64,000 bases of DNA from CAWGOF01 sp963824225 (GTDB taxonomy: Bacteria > Acidobacteriota > Polarisedimenticolia > Polarisedimenticolales > Polarisedimenticolaceae): NCBI GenBank assembly GCA_963824225.1, contig CAWGOF010000003.1, positions 3,038,001 through 3,102,000 on the forward strand, read 5' to 3'. Every line of letters starts with the position of its first letter. Within the stretch, counting starts at the first letter, position 1. Shown here piece after piece: positions 25,321 through 34,100 of this stretch. The notes below the pieces were generated by a model that did not search any database, was not told where the DNA came from, and saw only the letters and a list, made by a program, of their open reading frames with translations. The translations under genes were made by a program, and so were the position numbers.

Positions 25321-27530
25321 TGCTCGTGCTGCTCCTGGTCGGCAGCACAGCGGACGCGCAGAGGAAGGAAGACTCGGGGATCGTCGAGACGACGCGGATC
25401 CGCCTCATGGCCGTGCGGTTCCGCGTCGCGCCGAAGGCCGAGGCGCCGCGCGACGCGTGCACGAAGCTCACGCGCGCCAACCTGTCGATCCGCGTGCGCG
25501 GCCAAGCGGTCGAGCCGAGCGCCATCGTCTCGCTCGCGAGGGACGAGCGCCCGATGCTCCACGCGTTCCTGATCGACCGCAGCGGCAGCATGGCCGACAA
25601 GCTCGACCTGACCCGCCGCGCGGTTCACACGTACATCCAAAGGCTGAGACCGGGCCTCGATCGCGGGATGGTCGTGTTCTTCGACGAGGACGTCATCCTC
25701 GCCTCTCCCGAAACCTCGGACCCCAAAGCGCTCGACCGGGCGGTCGACAGCATCGTCCTGGGGTCGAGCACGGCGATCTTGGACGCGCTCTACGCGACGA
25801 TCGGCGAGCTTCAGGCCCAGCTCGAGCGCCCGATCGTCCTCCTGCTCTCGGACGGCGTCGACACGGCGAGCATCGCGACCCAGGACGACGTCCTCGCCCG
25901 CGCGGCCGAGCGGCCCGACCTGGCCATCTTCCCGATCGGCGTCAACCTCCCCGACATCTCCTCTCGCGGCCCGGGCCCGATCACGCCGAAGAAGTTCCTC
26001 GACAACCTGGCGCGCCACACGGACGGCGAGTTCCTCAACGTCCCGACCGCCGGAGGCTTGGCCTCGGCCTACGACCGCGTGCGCGACCTCCTCGACTCCG
26101 AGTGGGAGGTCGTCGTCGCCGATCCCGACCCCAACCTCGACCCCGAGGACCCCAAGGTGCGCATCACGGGCAAGCCGTGCTCGATCCGGATCCTCGGCCA
26201 GGGCGGCGACGAGCCGCGGGAAAGCAAGAAGGAAACCGAGAAGCCCAACCTGGCCCCGCCGAACCCGCGGTGTGAGGCGAGCATCCACTGGCTCCCGCGC
26301 CAGTCGGCGCGCCTCGGCCCGCGCCTCGGTGCGGACTGGGCTGCGGAGACCACGACGACGGGCATCCGCGGCTGCGTCGTCGATCTCACCACGGACGACG
26401 GCCAGCTCTACGACAGCCAGGAGGTCGAGGGCGCCTGGTTCAACGGCTGGCGCGAGATCGGGAGCCGCCCGTTCGAGATCGATGCGCCCGCGATCGTCGA
26501 CCTCCCGACGCGTCCCGAGAGCGCGCTCGACACGATCGCGCGCGAGCTGCTGAAACACACGGGACCGGTGCCCGACCCCGGCCCGCGCCAGATCCCGATC
26601 GAGCGCCACGCCCGGCCGTTCAAGGACCTGCCGTTCCTGTGGAACGGGCGCACCGCGTTCGCCGCACGGTCAGACCTGGCGCTCGCGCTCGCAGAGATCC
26701 CCGAGTACGCGGCGTACACCCGCACCCGCACGGAAAAGGAGGTCAACCGCCTCCTCGACGATGAAGCTGCGCGCATCGTCCGCACGAGCAAGGGAATGGC
26801 ACGCGACCGCATGCGCGACGCCCTCGCCGCCTCGCCCGAGGGCCAGGCGCTCCTCGCGCGGGCCGAGAACCCGGGGCCGCGCGAGCTCGAGCGGCACCTC
26901 GCGGCGTGGATCGGGGACATACCGGTTGCCGACGTGTTCCGAGACTGGGAGCTCCAGGCGATCGCAAGGGTCCTCGACGGCACAGCCGACCCGGATCCGC
27001 CGTTCGACGACGCCTATCGAGCCGCGTACGGCGTGTTCTTCGTCCCGTCCTATGCCCGGCTCCTCGCGCCGCTCGTCCTGGGCAAGGACCCCAAGACCGG
27101 CGCGATCGGCATGTGGCGCTTCGTGCTCCCGCGCACGGTGTGGATCGGCCCGCGCAAGAGGGACTTCGACGACCCCGAGTCCCGCCGCGTGCCGATGGAC
27201 CTCGTGCCCGACCGCCCGCTCGGCCTGCTGCTCGCGCGCAAGATCGCCGAAGAAACGCGCGGAACAGGGCTCGCACCCAGGCGGCTGACCTACGAGCCCC
27301 TGGTAAAACCGAAGCAGTTCGATCCGGGGCGAGCGTTCACCGACGTGCGCGTGAGCCTGTACCTCGTCGATCCGAAGGGCCGCGACCTCCTCGTTATTGC
27401 GGATCTGGTTCGCGACGACGACCACCCGGTGGTGCGCGCCGCGGACGTCCAATCCCCGAGCTTGAAGGACCTGTCCGCGGCAATAAAGGGGACACTCTTG
27501 GTTTCTGCCCCAAATGAGGCAGGAAACTAG
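25302..27530 (+). CDS. exported von Willebrand factor A domain protein
   Basis: A 742-residue exported protein. Residues 1-20 form a signal peptide (MRVSPFLLVLLLVGSTADAQ) whose first codons come from the repeat. A VWA domain follows: MIDAS residues Asp92, Ser94 and Ser96 in FLIDRSGSM, and LLLSDGVDT. After a linker come about 400 residues with no family I can name (WIGDIPVADVFRDWE, FFVPSYARLLAPLVLG). The last codons (KGTLLVSAPNEAGN and TAG) lie in a second repeat copy at 27485. Related short-signal VWFA proteins are common in Acidobacteriota. Binding partner unknown. Confidence 0.8.
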   Translation: MRVSPFLLVLLLVGSTADAQRKEDSGIVETTRIRLMAVRFRVAPKAEAPRDACTKLTRANLSIRVRGQAVEPSAIVSLARDERPMLHAFLIDRSGSMADKLDLTRRAVHTYIQRLRPGLDRGMVVFFDEDVILASPETSDPKALDRAVDSIVLGSSTAILDALYATIGELQAQLERPIVLLLSDGVDTASIATQDDVLARAAERPDLAIFPIGVNLPDISSRGPGPITPKKFLDNLARHTDGEFLNVPTAGGLASAYDRVRDLLDSEWEVVVADPDPNLDPEDPKVRITGKPCSIRILGQGGDEPRESKKETEKPNLAPPNPRCEASIHWLPRQSARLGPRLGADWAAETTTTGIRGCVVDLTTDDGQLYDSQEVEGAWFNGWREIGSRPFEIDAPAIVDLPTRPESALDTIARELLKHTGPVPDPGPRQIPIERHARPFKDLPFLWNGRTAFAARSDLALALAEIPEYAAYTRTRTEKEVNRLLDDEAARIVRTSKGMARDRMRDALAASPEGQALLARAENPGPRELERHLAAWIGDIPVADVFRDWELQAIARVLDGTADPDPPFDDAYRAAYGVFFVPSYARLLAPLVLGKDPKTGAIGMWRFVLPRTVWIGPRKRDFDDPESRRVPMDLVPDRPLGLLLARKIAEETRGTGLAPRRLTYEPLVKPKQFDPGRAFTDVRVSLYLVDPKGRDLLVIADLVRDDDHPVVRAADVQSPSLKDLSAAIKGTLLVSAPNEAGN

Positions 27531-27546
27531 GAGTGTCCCCGTTTCT
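27485..27546. repeat. family 2 hairpin repeat at the 3' end of the VWA gene
   Basis: AAAGGGGACACTCTTGG and complement with inner CTGCCCCAAATGAGGCAG. Holds the last 14 codons and TAG stop of the VWA gene. Confidence 0.88.
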
Positions 27547-27561
27547 GCTAGGCTCGGAAAC

Positions 27562-29580
27562 GTGGACACGAAGAAGCGCCGGCGCTGGCCGTGGATCGTC
27601 GCCGGGGTGCTCGTCGTGCTCGTCGCGACCGCAGCCCTGGCGCTCCCGCCGCTCCTCGACGTCGAGCGCTATCGCGGGCGCATCGAAGCCGCGCTGACCC
27701 AGGCGACGGGCTGGAACGCCGAGCTGGGCCAGATCGGCTTCTCCGTCTGGCGCGGCCTCGTGCTGACGGTGAGCCCGGTGCGCCTTGCCGCTCCAGGCGA
27801 CACGTCCAGAGTCGACGTCGAGACGCTCGAGATCAGGGCCCGGGTCTGGCCGCTCCTGCGCGGCCGGCTCGAGGTTCAGAGCATCGACCTCGTCCGACCG
27901 AAGATCGCGCTCGTGCGCCAGACGCGACAGGCCGGCTGGATCCTCCCCGGCCGCGGCCGCCCCAAGCAACCGCCCCCGAGCCCGAAGCCCGAGCAAACGC
28001 AAGAAGAAGGAGCGCCCGCCAACGTCACGATCGGCCGCGTCCGCATCAAGGACGGCACGCTCGCGCTCCACGACCGGGCGAACGAGCCGCCGTTCAAGCT
28101 CGGGCTCGACGGCGTCGGCCTCGACATCTCCCCGAGCTCGTACACGATCGACGGCAGCGCCCGGCTCGCGCCCGGCGGCGGCCTGTTCGAGATCTCGGGT
28201 GGCGTCGACCGCGGCTTCGAGATCAAGGTGACCGACCTCCCGACCGAGTCGCTCCATCCGTTCCTCGGAAGCGAAATGATCCACGCCGGGGGCACGCTCT
28301 CGGGCCAGGCCAAGGTGACGCTCCCGCCGGCGATCCACGGCACGATCGCCGGCCGCTCGATCACGCTCCTGGCGGGCGAGAAGCCGATGGATCAGATGCG
28401 CGCCGAGTTCGATGTCCGCGGCGCGGGCAAGGCCTGGCGCCTCGAAAGCCTGGCCCTCGACGCCCAGGGGCTGCGGGTGACCGGGCAGGGGCCGATCCTC
28501 CCCGCCGCCGACATGCGCTTCACCCTCGCCGCCCCGCTCGAAGACGTGCTCGCCGCAGCACCCTCGATCCTCCCGCTCCCGCTCGACCTCAGGCCCCCAG
28601 GCTCGGTCTCGGCCGACCTACGCATCCAAGGCAAAGAAGGTCAGCCGCTCGAAACGACCGCCACGGGCAAGCTCAGCGCGGCCGAGTTCATCGTCGCCGA
28701 AGCGGTCCCACCGGCGAAGGACGTGCAGGCCGAGTTCGAGCTCGACCGCTACGGCGCGCTCGAGGTGCGCATCCTCGGCGGCACGATCGCCGGCGGCCCC
28801 GCGCGCGGCACGGCACGGCTCGAATCGATCGACCCACCGGGCACGCTGACCTTCGACGGCGGCCTGAAGGACGCCGCCTTCGGCGCGCTCCTCAAGGGCT
28901 TCGTCGCCAAGGCCGAGTCGATCACCGGCCCCACGGGCCTCAACGTCAAGGTCGGCCTCGACCTGACCCGCGAGACGATCGACGCCCGCGCGCTCTCGGG
29001 CCGCCTCGACCTCGACTCGAAGAACGTCCGCTTCCCGGGCTTCGACCTCGACCAGGCCGTGCAGAAGAAGCTCGAGGAGAAGCTCGGCCCCCTCGCCGCG
29101 CTAGCCGCACTGACCGGAAGAACCGACGCAGCAACCAGCGCAGCGGAATCGAACCCCAAGGCCGACCGCGACCTACTCAAGGAGCTGACCGCGAGCGTCG
29201 ACTTCGATCAATGGCCCTGGGGCCTCGACCGCCTGGGCTTCGACGCCGACGGCCTCGCCGCCGAGGGCACCGGCACCTTCGACCCCGAAGCGGGCGCAGT
29301 CAACCTCGACCTCACCGCGCGCCTGTCCCCCGAGCGCACCCGCCGCCTCGTCGAGAAGACGAAGCAGCTCTCCCGCCTCGTCGGCCCCGACGGCCGCCTC
29401 GCCCTCCCGCTGAAAGTGAAGGGCGCGCTCATGTCTCCGTCGGTCGAGGTCGACCTGGGCAAGGCGCTCACCTCGGGCGGCGAGACCAAGGAGCAGGCGA
29501 TCCAGGGCCTGCTCGAAGGCCTGCTCGACCGCCGGAACAAGAAGAAGAACCCCCAGCCCACGCCGCAGCCGACGCCGTAG
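27562..29580 (+). CDS. AsmA-family envelope protein
   Basis: A 672-residue protein, GTG start (MDTKKRRRWPW); the frame is open into the repeat upstream, which I left out. A lysine/arginine-rich N-terminus and one helix (IVAGVLVVLVATAALAL) anchor it in the inner membrane, with a long periplasmic part. DVERYRGRIEAALTQATGWNAELGQI and the later VRIKDGTLALHDRA are typical of AsmA/TamB-like proteins, which form lipid-conducting grooves between membranes. The end is rich in PQPTPQPTP. Stands downstream of the VWA gene by 31 bases. Confidence 0.88.
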   Translation: MDTKKRRRWPWIVAGVLVVLVATAALALPPLLDVERYRGRIEAALTQATGWNAELGQIGFSVWRGLVLTVSPVRLAAPGDTSRVDVETLEIRARVWPLLRGRLEVQSIDLVRPKIALVRQTRQAGWILPGRGRPKQPPPSPKPEQTQEEGAPANVTIGRVRIKDGTLALHDRANEPPFKLGLDGVGLDISPSSYTIDGSARLAPGGGLFEISGGVDRGFEIKVTDLPTESLHPFLGSEMIHAGGTLSGQAKVTLPPAIHGTIAGRSITLLAGEKPMDQMRAEFDVRGAGKAWRLESLALDAQGLRVTGQGPILPAADMRFTLAAPLEDVLAAAPSILPLPLDLRPPGSVSADLRIQGKEGQPLETTATGKLSAAEFIVAEAVPPAKDVQAEFELDRYGALEVRILGGTIAGGPARGTARLESIDPPGTLTFDGGLKDAAFGALLKGFVAKAESITGPTGLNVKVGLDLTRETIDARALSGRLDLDSKNVRFPGFDLDQAVQKKLEEKLGPLAALAALTGRTDAATSAAESNPKADRDLLKELTASVDFDQWPWGLDRLGFDADGLAAEGTGTFDPEAGAVNLDLTARLSPERTRRLVEKTKQLSRLVGPDGRLALPLKVKGALMSPSVEVDLGKALTSGGETKEQAIQGLLEGLLDRRNKKKNPQPTPQPTP

Positions 29581-29614
29581 CCAACCGCGGATTTCCAAGT
29601 GGCCGGCGCAGCCC

Positions 29615-29647
29615 TTGACGTCCGCCTTGGCATACCATATTTGGTAT
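29615..29647 (+). promoter_or_regulatory. promoter and palindromic operator of the RelE/XRE module
   Basis: TTGACG at 29615 as a -35 box and ATACCA-TATT-TGGTAT at 29632-29647, a 6-bp-arm palindrome covering the likely -10 region, 15 bases before the toxin ATG. This is where a self-repressing antitoxin would bind. Confidence 0.6.
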
Positions 29648-29661
29648 AGTACCTTCTGGTC

Positions 29662-29943
29662 ATGTGGGAGGTGTACGAGCACCGGCGGATCGGCCGCCGT
29701 GTTCAGCGTGTCCCAGTCGAGATCGTCAAGCGGTACGAGAAATGGAAGGACATAGTCCGAATCTCCGGTCCGGCCGGACTTCGTTTGATCAAGGGCTTCC
29801 ACGATGAGTCGCTTCGTGGCGAATGGAGCGGGCACCGTTCTTCACGGCTTGGACTCCAGTACCGGGTGATCTACCGGATCGTTGGCCAAGACGTTCTGGT
29901 TGAGGTGATCGACATTACGGCTCACGACTACCGGAGAAGGTGA
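29662..29943 (+). CDS. RelE/HigB-type toxin
   Basis: A 93-residue basic protein with the RelE-fold pattern: RRIGRRVQRVPVEIVKRYEKW, LRLIKGFHDESLRGEWSGHRSSRLGLQYRVIYRI and ITAHDYRRR, close to the mRNA-cleaving toxins of the HigB/YafQ/RelE group. It precedes its antitoxin, as in HigBA. GC content is visibly lower than in the genes to the left, suggesting recent arrival. Confidence 0.85.
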   Translation: MWEVYEHRRIGRRVQRVPVEIVKRYEKWKDIVRISGPAGLRLIKGFHDESLRGEWSGHRSSRLGLQYRVIYRIVGQDVLVEVIDITAHDYRRR

Positions 29944-29946
29944 ACG

Positions 29947-30213
29947 ATGGCACCGAAGGCATATCGAAAGGCCCGGCGACATATTGATGTCTCGGTTGGC
30001 GAGTCGGTTCGAATCATGCGGGAACTCCAGGAGCTGAGCCAGAACGAGCTGTCTGAGCAGACGGGGATTCCGCAGTCGACGCTATCGGCTATCGAGAATG
30101 ATCGGGTGAACCTTGGTGTCGAGCGTGCGAAGGTGCTGGCGCGAGCATTGAGGTGCCATCCGGCAGTGCTGGTCTTTCCGGGTTGGGTGGTTGGCGATGA
30201 ATCGGCGGCATAA
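29947..30213 (+). CDS. XRE-type antitoxin
   Basis: An 88-residue Cro/CI-type HTH protein: VGESVRIMRELQELSQNELSEQTGIPQSTLSAIENDRVNLG. It starts three bases after the toxin stop. Should neutralise the toxin and repress through the palindrome at 29632. Confidence 0.87.
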   Translation: MAPKAYRKARRHIDVSVGESVRIMRELQELSQNELSEQTGIPQSTLSAIENDRVNLGVERAKVLARALRCHPAVLVFPGWVVGDESAA

Positions 30214-30334
30214 CAATCGGACGCAGCGTTCCGATCAAGGCCAACTCGGCCGTCAAGCGGATGCTCGACAGGTCGAAGCAAGGCCCGTCGTAGCCGTTTC
30301 GAAACCCCGGTTCCTGGACTTTCCTGCCGCGCGA

Positions 30335-30601
30335 ATGGATACTCCGATCATGCGCGTGCCGCCAGACCTCGTCGAACTCGCGAAAAGCTACTCCGGAAAG
30401 TGGGTCGCTCTGCATCCGGACGATGGGTCTGTCGTGGCAGCGGGGCAATCGCCTCGGGAAGTCATGGAAGTCGCGGAGGCCGATGGGATCGACGAACCGT
30501 TCGTGCTTCACGTCTTCGATGACTACGGCCAGCTTGCTCGACCCCGGCCCCAGTTGGACGGCGAAAGCCTAGTCCCAGCCCCACCCGTGTGCCGAGGGTA
30601 G
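30335..30601 (+). CDS. small protein, DUF5678-like
   Basis: An 88-residue protein: LVELAKSYSGKWVALHPDDGSVVAAGQSPREVMEVAEADGIDEPFVL matches the 'Y.gkWVAl....vvasg....v...a...G' pattern of DUF5678, often found beside toxin-antitoxin genes. The frame opens earlier (30191) but the first part looks unconserved, so I started at MDTPIMRV. Function unknown. Confidence 0.55.
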   Translation: MDTPIMRVPPDLVELAKSYSGKWVALHPDDGSVVAAGQSPREVMEVAEADGIDEPFVLHVFDDYGQLARPRPQLDGESLVPAPPVCRG

Positions 30602-30611
30602 GATACCGAGC

Positions 30612-30836
30612 ATGAGCATCGAAGAAATCGAGGCCGAAGCGCTCAAGCTGGATCCCAAGGCACGAGCACGGTTGGCCGAGAGGCTCCTCGAGAGCCTGGA
30701 GACGCTCTCCGATCAAGAGGCGGAACGCCTGTGGGCAGAGGAGGCCGCTCGGCGCGACGCCGACCTGGACGCGGCGCCGGAGACGGCACGCCCTGCCGCT
30801 ACCGTCCTGCGTGAGGCTCGGGCCCGGCTGAAGTGA
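30612..30836 (+). CDS. addiction-module antitoxin
   Basis: A 74-residue acidic protein of the addiction-module component family: IEEIEAEALKLDPKARARLAERLLESLE, then SDQEAERLWAEEAARRDAD. The pattern 'eA..L.p.eRa.La..Ll.SL' is typical. It touches the next gene (TGA-ATG), as these antitoxins usually do. Confidence 0.85.
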   Translation: MSIEEIEAEALKLDPKARARLAERLLESLETLSDQEAERLWAEEAARRDADLDAAPETARPAATVLREARARLK

Positions 30837-31130
30837 ATGGCCCGACACGAGTTTCACCAACTCGCCGAACGCGAACTGCACGACGCTACCCGATACTACG
30901 AGCTCGAGAGTCCAAGGTTGGGGCGCTCCTTCCTCAATGAGATCGAGCGGTGTCTGCGGGCGATTGTGGAACATCCCGAAGCGGGGAGGATCCTGCTCGG
31001 CTCCGTGCGTCGTCGCCTTCTGTGGCGCTTCCCTTATGCGCTCCTGTACAAGATCACGCCGGATAGCATCCGAATTCTGGCGGTCATGAACCTGAAGAGG
31101 CGTCCGACCTACTGGGTCGGGCGTGAGTGA
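30837..31130 (+). CDS. ParE/RelE-superfamily toxin
   Basis: A 97-residue toxin partner: FHQLAERELHDATRYYELESPRLGRSFLNEIERCLRAIVEHPEAGR, RRRLLWRFPYALLYKI and ILAVMNLKRRPTYWVGR are the three blocks of this family (HxxRxPxYW-like end). Coupled to the antitoxin before it. Target, gyrase or mRNA, cannot be told from sequence. Confidence 0.87.
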   Translation: MARHEFHQLAERELHDATRYYELESPRLGRSFLNEIERCLRAIVEHPEAGRILLGSVRRRLLWRFPYALLYKITPDSIRILAVMNLKRRPTYWVGRE

Positions 31131-31154
31131 CGGAGCTGCAGCCGCCGGATCGCT

Positions 31155-31179
31155 CCACGTTGACCCGCGCTCGACCAGC
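31155..31179. repeat. 25-base direct repeat, left copy
   Basis: Begins CCACGTTGACCCGCG and is identical over 25 bases to 32490-32514. The pair flanks a 1.3-kb block with the lipoprotein gene and the HicBA-like module. Confidence 0.8.
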
Positions 31180-31260
31180 AAGGCTTGCTCGAAGACCTCC
31201 TCGAGAGCCCGCGCCATCGCCCACGCCCTGAGGATCCAAGCGATCGCGACGACCGCAACG

Positions 31261-31734
31261 ATGGCGGTCGTGCTCTCCCTCTGTCTCTCCTGCTCGAAGC
31301 CGACCCGCGTCGTGGTCGACATGTACGACGGCTTCGAGTTCGCGGAGCAAAGGCTCGCCCGCGTCCGAGCGACGACGTTCGTGATTGCGCTCATCGAGCC
31401 CGACGAATCGAAGGTCCTGTTCGAGTTCACGATCCCCGACGACCAGGTGCGCCCGCTGCCGCTGACCGTGCCCGAGATCTCGGGGATCCGCACGACGATC
31501 AGGCCCCCACCGCAGGCCCGCTCCCCGTTCCACGGCGGGACGTTCACCGTGACCCGGGCGATCCGGGGCAGCGCGTTCGAGGTCGAGTTCGACCTCGGAT
31601 CTGGCGCCGATCGCGTGGTCGGTCGCGGCGTCGCTCGCCCCGCGAGTCAGACTCGCCCCGCCGTGTGGCCGTACGATCCGCGCCCGCCGAAGCCGAGCGT
31701 CTGGGCTCGGATCATGGATGCCTTGGGCGAGTAG
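31261..31734 (+). CDS. small lipoprotein
   Basis: A 157-residue protein of unknown function. With ATG 31261 it has a lipoprotein signal (MAVVLSLCLSCSKP; lipobox LCLSC). The mature part (VVVDMYDGFEFAEQRLARVRATTFVIALIEPDE) shows no family I recognise. The frame is open 46 codons further upstream but that part crosses the direct repeat. Confidence 0.6.
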   Translation: MAVVLSLCLSCSKPTRVVVDMYDGFEFAEQRLARVRATTFVIALIEPDESKVLFEFTIPDDQVRPLPLTVPEISGIRTTIRPPPQARSPFHGGTFTVTRAIRGSAFEVEFDLGSGADRVVGRGVARPASQTRPAVWPYDPRPPKPSVWARIMDALGE

Positions 31735-31805
31735 GGGGACTCAGCGTTCTCGCCGTGCAACCCAGTGCTCCTGGCTTCGGGGGTCTGCTCGCGTATACTC
31801 ACCTC

Positions 31806-32246
31806 ATGCCCCCGAAAAGCCGCGCAAAGAGGCGCACGAATGCCCGTGGCCATCGTGCCGCGCGCACCCGCAACGACGCAATGGTCGATGCTTTCGTCCG
31901 CGTGCTCGGGTTCCCGGAGGAGGACGGCGACGGATGGGTCGCCGTGGCTCTGGAGATGGACCTTTGGGGCCACGGTCGAAACTTCCGCGCCGCGTTCGCC
32001 GACCTCAAAGACCTCGTCCAGATGCAGCTCAGCTTTGCCTATCAGCAGCAGCGGCCGGAGATGATCTACCGCCCAGCCGACCCCCGGCTGTTCGACATCT
32101 TCCATCACGTCCACACGGCACGACTCAGGCAGGCCGGTTCACGCCGAAAGCCCGAAGAGGGTGACTACAAGGCGGTCGGCCTGGAGGTTCCTCCGCCCGA
32201 GGTCATCAGCAAGCTGGAGCCCAAGTACGCCCTAGCAGATGCCTAG
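31806..32246 (+). CDS. HicB-like antitoxin
   Basis: A 146-residue protein with a basic N-terminus (MPPKSRAKRRTNARGHRAAR) and a core VRVLGFPEEDGDGWVAVALEMDLWGHGRNFRAAFADLKDLVQMQLSFAYQQQ that follows the HicB partial RNase H-like fold (read 'e..gg..a...el..~G.~..eA...l...'). It overlaps the hicA-like remnant by eight bases. Assignment is by fold pattern and partner, not by a close match. Confidence 0.6.
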   Translation: MPPKSRAKRRTNARGHRAARTRNDAMVDAFVRVLGFPEEDGDGWVAVALEMDLWGHGRNFRAAFADLKDLVQMQLSFAYQQQRPEMIYRPADPRLFDIFHHVHTARLRQAGSRRKPEEGDYKAVGLEVPPPEVISKLEPKYALADA

Positions 32247-32498
32247 AGCGCTCCGGTACCGCGAGGTAGTTCGACGCCTCCGGGACCATGACGGGCGGTT
32301 CCAGGTCTGGGAGCGCCGGGGCAAGGGCAGCGAGCGGATGCTCTCCACCCGGACGTCAACGGGCGATCCGCCAGCTACCCCGTCAAATGTCACGGGGAAG
32401 GGACCGAGCTCGGCAAGGGAACGCTGAAGGCGATCATCCGGCGCTTCGACCTCCCGGCCGACATCTTCGACGAGGCGACCTGTCCGCCCCCACGTTGA
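32239..32498 (+). pseudogene. hicA-like toxin gene with a frameshift
   Basis: MPRALRYREVVRRLRDHDGRFQVWERRGKGSERM in the first frame continues in the +1 frame as LHPDVNGRSASYPVKCHGEGTELGKGTLKAIIRRFDLPADIF. Joined, this is a HicA double-stranded-RNA-binding toxin with its catalytic-His region and GTL..I.R end. The shift is near 32343. If not a sequence error the toxin is dead. Confidence 0.7.
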
Positions 32499-32514
32499 CC
32501 CGCGCTCGACCAGC
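32490..32514. repeat. 25-base direct repeat, right copy
   Basis: Second copy of the repeat at 31155; it overlaps the last codons of the hicA remnant and ends just before the carbonic anhydrase gene. Confidence 0.8.
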
Positions 32515-32556
32515 GTGGTAGCGTCGCCACCCATTGAGGGCCGGGCGGGGCCGATC

Positions 32557-33561
32557 GTGAGCGGCACATTCCTCGACGCGATCGTCGAGCGGAACAAAGC
32601 GTTCGTTGCCAGGCGCGCAGCGCAGCCGCTGGCTGCGCTCGAGCCGTTGCACCTGGCCGTCGTCGCCTGCTACGACCCGCGCCTCGACGCCCTGTTCCAG
32701 CCCGCCCTGGGCTACGAGCCGGGGAAGACGTTCCTCTTCCGCACCGCGGGTGCCCTCGTCCAGCCCACGGGGGCGACCCTGCGCTCGCTGTCGATGGCCG
32801 TCTACATGTTCGGCGTGACCGAGGTCCTCGTCGTCGGCCACACGAGCTGCCGCATGGCCCAGTTCCAGGCGAACCAGTTCGTCGAGACGTTCCGCCGCCG
32901 CGGCGTGACACGCGAGGCCTTCGGGGAGAAGGACCTGCGCGAGTGGGCCGGCGCGATCCCGAGCCCCAGGCGCGGCGTCGAGATCTCGGTCGCCAACATC
33001 GTCGCCGCACCGTTCCTGCCGAAGGACCTGGCCGTTGCCGGCGCCGTGCTCGACGACGAGACGGGCGCGCTCGAGATCGTCGTGCGGCCGGGCGAAACCG
33101 TGGCGCCGCCGCAGACGCGAGAGCAAGAGTTCGCGCAACCCGTGCCGCAGACGCCAGCGCCGGAAGCAGCGACCGCTGCCGCAGCGGCCGCTGCGGCAAA
33201 GACCGCAGCCGCAGCAGCAGCTTCGACTGCGCCACCGACCGCCAGCGCCGCGCCCGCGCCGGGGGAAGACGGCGCCGCCGCCGCGCTGACCCACGACGTC
33301 ACCGAGTTCGCCCGCCTCCTCGGCTCGAAGCAGCGCTGGCGCGACGACCTGAAGACGCTCCAGGGCGAGCTCGACCGGCCGCACCACCCGCTCGTCAAGT
33401 ACCGGATGCTCGAGAGCATCGCCCGCCGCGCCGGTGCCGAATCAAGAGAGGTCCTCGACGCCTTCGAGCGCGTCAAGCGCTCCGTGATCGCGGCCCGGCA
33501 GAGCCTCGAGACCGAGGACCTGTATCGTCTGTTCCTGCAGGTCGTGGGGAAGCAAAAGTGA
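32557..33561 (+). CDS. beta-carbonic anhydrase with C-terminal helical extension
   Basis: A 334-residue protein from GTG 32557 (SGTFLDAIVERN), behind GGGCGGGG; GTG 32515 is possible but has no ribosome site. The zinc and catalytic residues of beta-carbonic anhydrases are present: CYDPR (CxDxR, Cys38) and VVGHTSC (HxxC). SLSMAVYMFGVTEVLVVGH matches the family's central strand. The end departs from the family: an Ala/Thr/Pro-rich linker of about 70 residues and a helical domain of about 95 residues (DVTEFARLLGSKQRW, LKTLQGELDRPHHPLVKYRM). First gene of an operon with NfeD-like and flotillin genes (GTGA overlap). Confidence 0.85.
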   Translation: MSGTFLDAIVERNKAFVARRAAQPLAALEPLHLAVVACYDPRLDALFQPALGYEPGKTFLFRTAGALVQPTGATLRSLSMAVYMFGVTEVLVVGHTSCRMAQFQANQFVETFRRRGVTREAFGEKDLREWAGAIPSPRRGVEISVANIVAAPFLPKDLAVAGAVLDDETGALEIVVRPGETVAPPQTREQEFAQPVPQTPAPEAATAAAAAAAAKTAAAAAASTAPPTASAAPAPGEDGAAAALTHDVTEFARLLGSKQRWRDDLKTLQGELDRPHHPLVKYRMLESIARRAGAESREVLDAFERVKRSVIAARQSLETEDLYRLFLQVVGKQK

Positions 33562-34100
33562 GCATCGGCGTCGTCTACGTCGGCCTCCTCGTGCTGGGCC
33601 TGTCCTACGCCATCATCTCGGGCGCCCTGGGCTGGCTCGCAGACCTGGGCGACGCCGACGTCCACGTCGACGCCGGTGGCCACATCGACGCCGGCCACGC
33701 CCACCCGGTCTCGGGCACCACGGTCGCCACGTTCATCACGGGGTTCGGGGGCGGGGGCGCCGTCGCCCACTACCTGATGCGCTGGCCGCTCCTCGGGAGC
33801 CTGGGGACGGCCCTGCTCATAGGCTTGGCTGTCGCCGGCGCCGCCTTCGCCGTGCTCGAGCTGATCTTCAAGCAGACCCACGGCGGCGGCGAGTTCGCAA
33901 TCGAACAAGCGGTAGGCCGCGAGGCCGAGGTGATCACGGGGATCCCGAAGGACGGCGCGGGCGAGATCGCCTTCGTCGTCAAGGGCCAGCGCGAGCAGGC
34001 AACTGCGAGAGCCACAGACGGCCAGGAGATCGCCCGCGGCCGCCTCGTCGTCGTCGAGCGCGTCATGGGCTCCACGTTCTACGTACGGAGGAAAGACTGA
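33558..34100 (+). CDS. NfeD-like membrane protein
   Basis: A 180-residue protein, start GTG. Membrane segments: VVYVGLLVLGLSYAIISGAL and LLGSLGTALLIGLAVAGAAFAVL; between them a His/Asp-rich loop (DADVHVDAGGHIDAGHAH). The C-terminal 75 residues (AVGREAEVITGIPKDGAGEIAF...RGRLVVVERVMGSTFYV) have the OB-fold pattern of NfeD proteins, which pair with flotillins. It overlaps both neighbours. Confidence 0.75.
   Translation: MSIGVVYVGLLVLGLSYAIISGALGWLADLGDADVHVDAGGHIDAGHAHPVSGTTVATFITGFGGGGAVAHYLMRWPLLGSLGTALLIGLAVAGAAFAVLELIFKQTHGGGEFAIEQAVGREAEVITGIPKDGAGEIAFVVKGQREQATARATDGQEIARGRLVVVERVMGSTFYVRRKD

Noticed and set aside
31185..31805. Long upstream extension of the HicB-like frame
   Set aside because: It overlaps the lipoprotein gene in another frame and has Arg/Ala-rich shadow composition.
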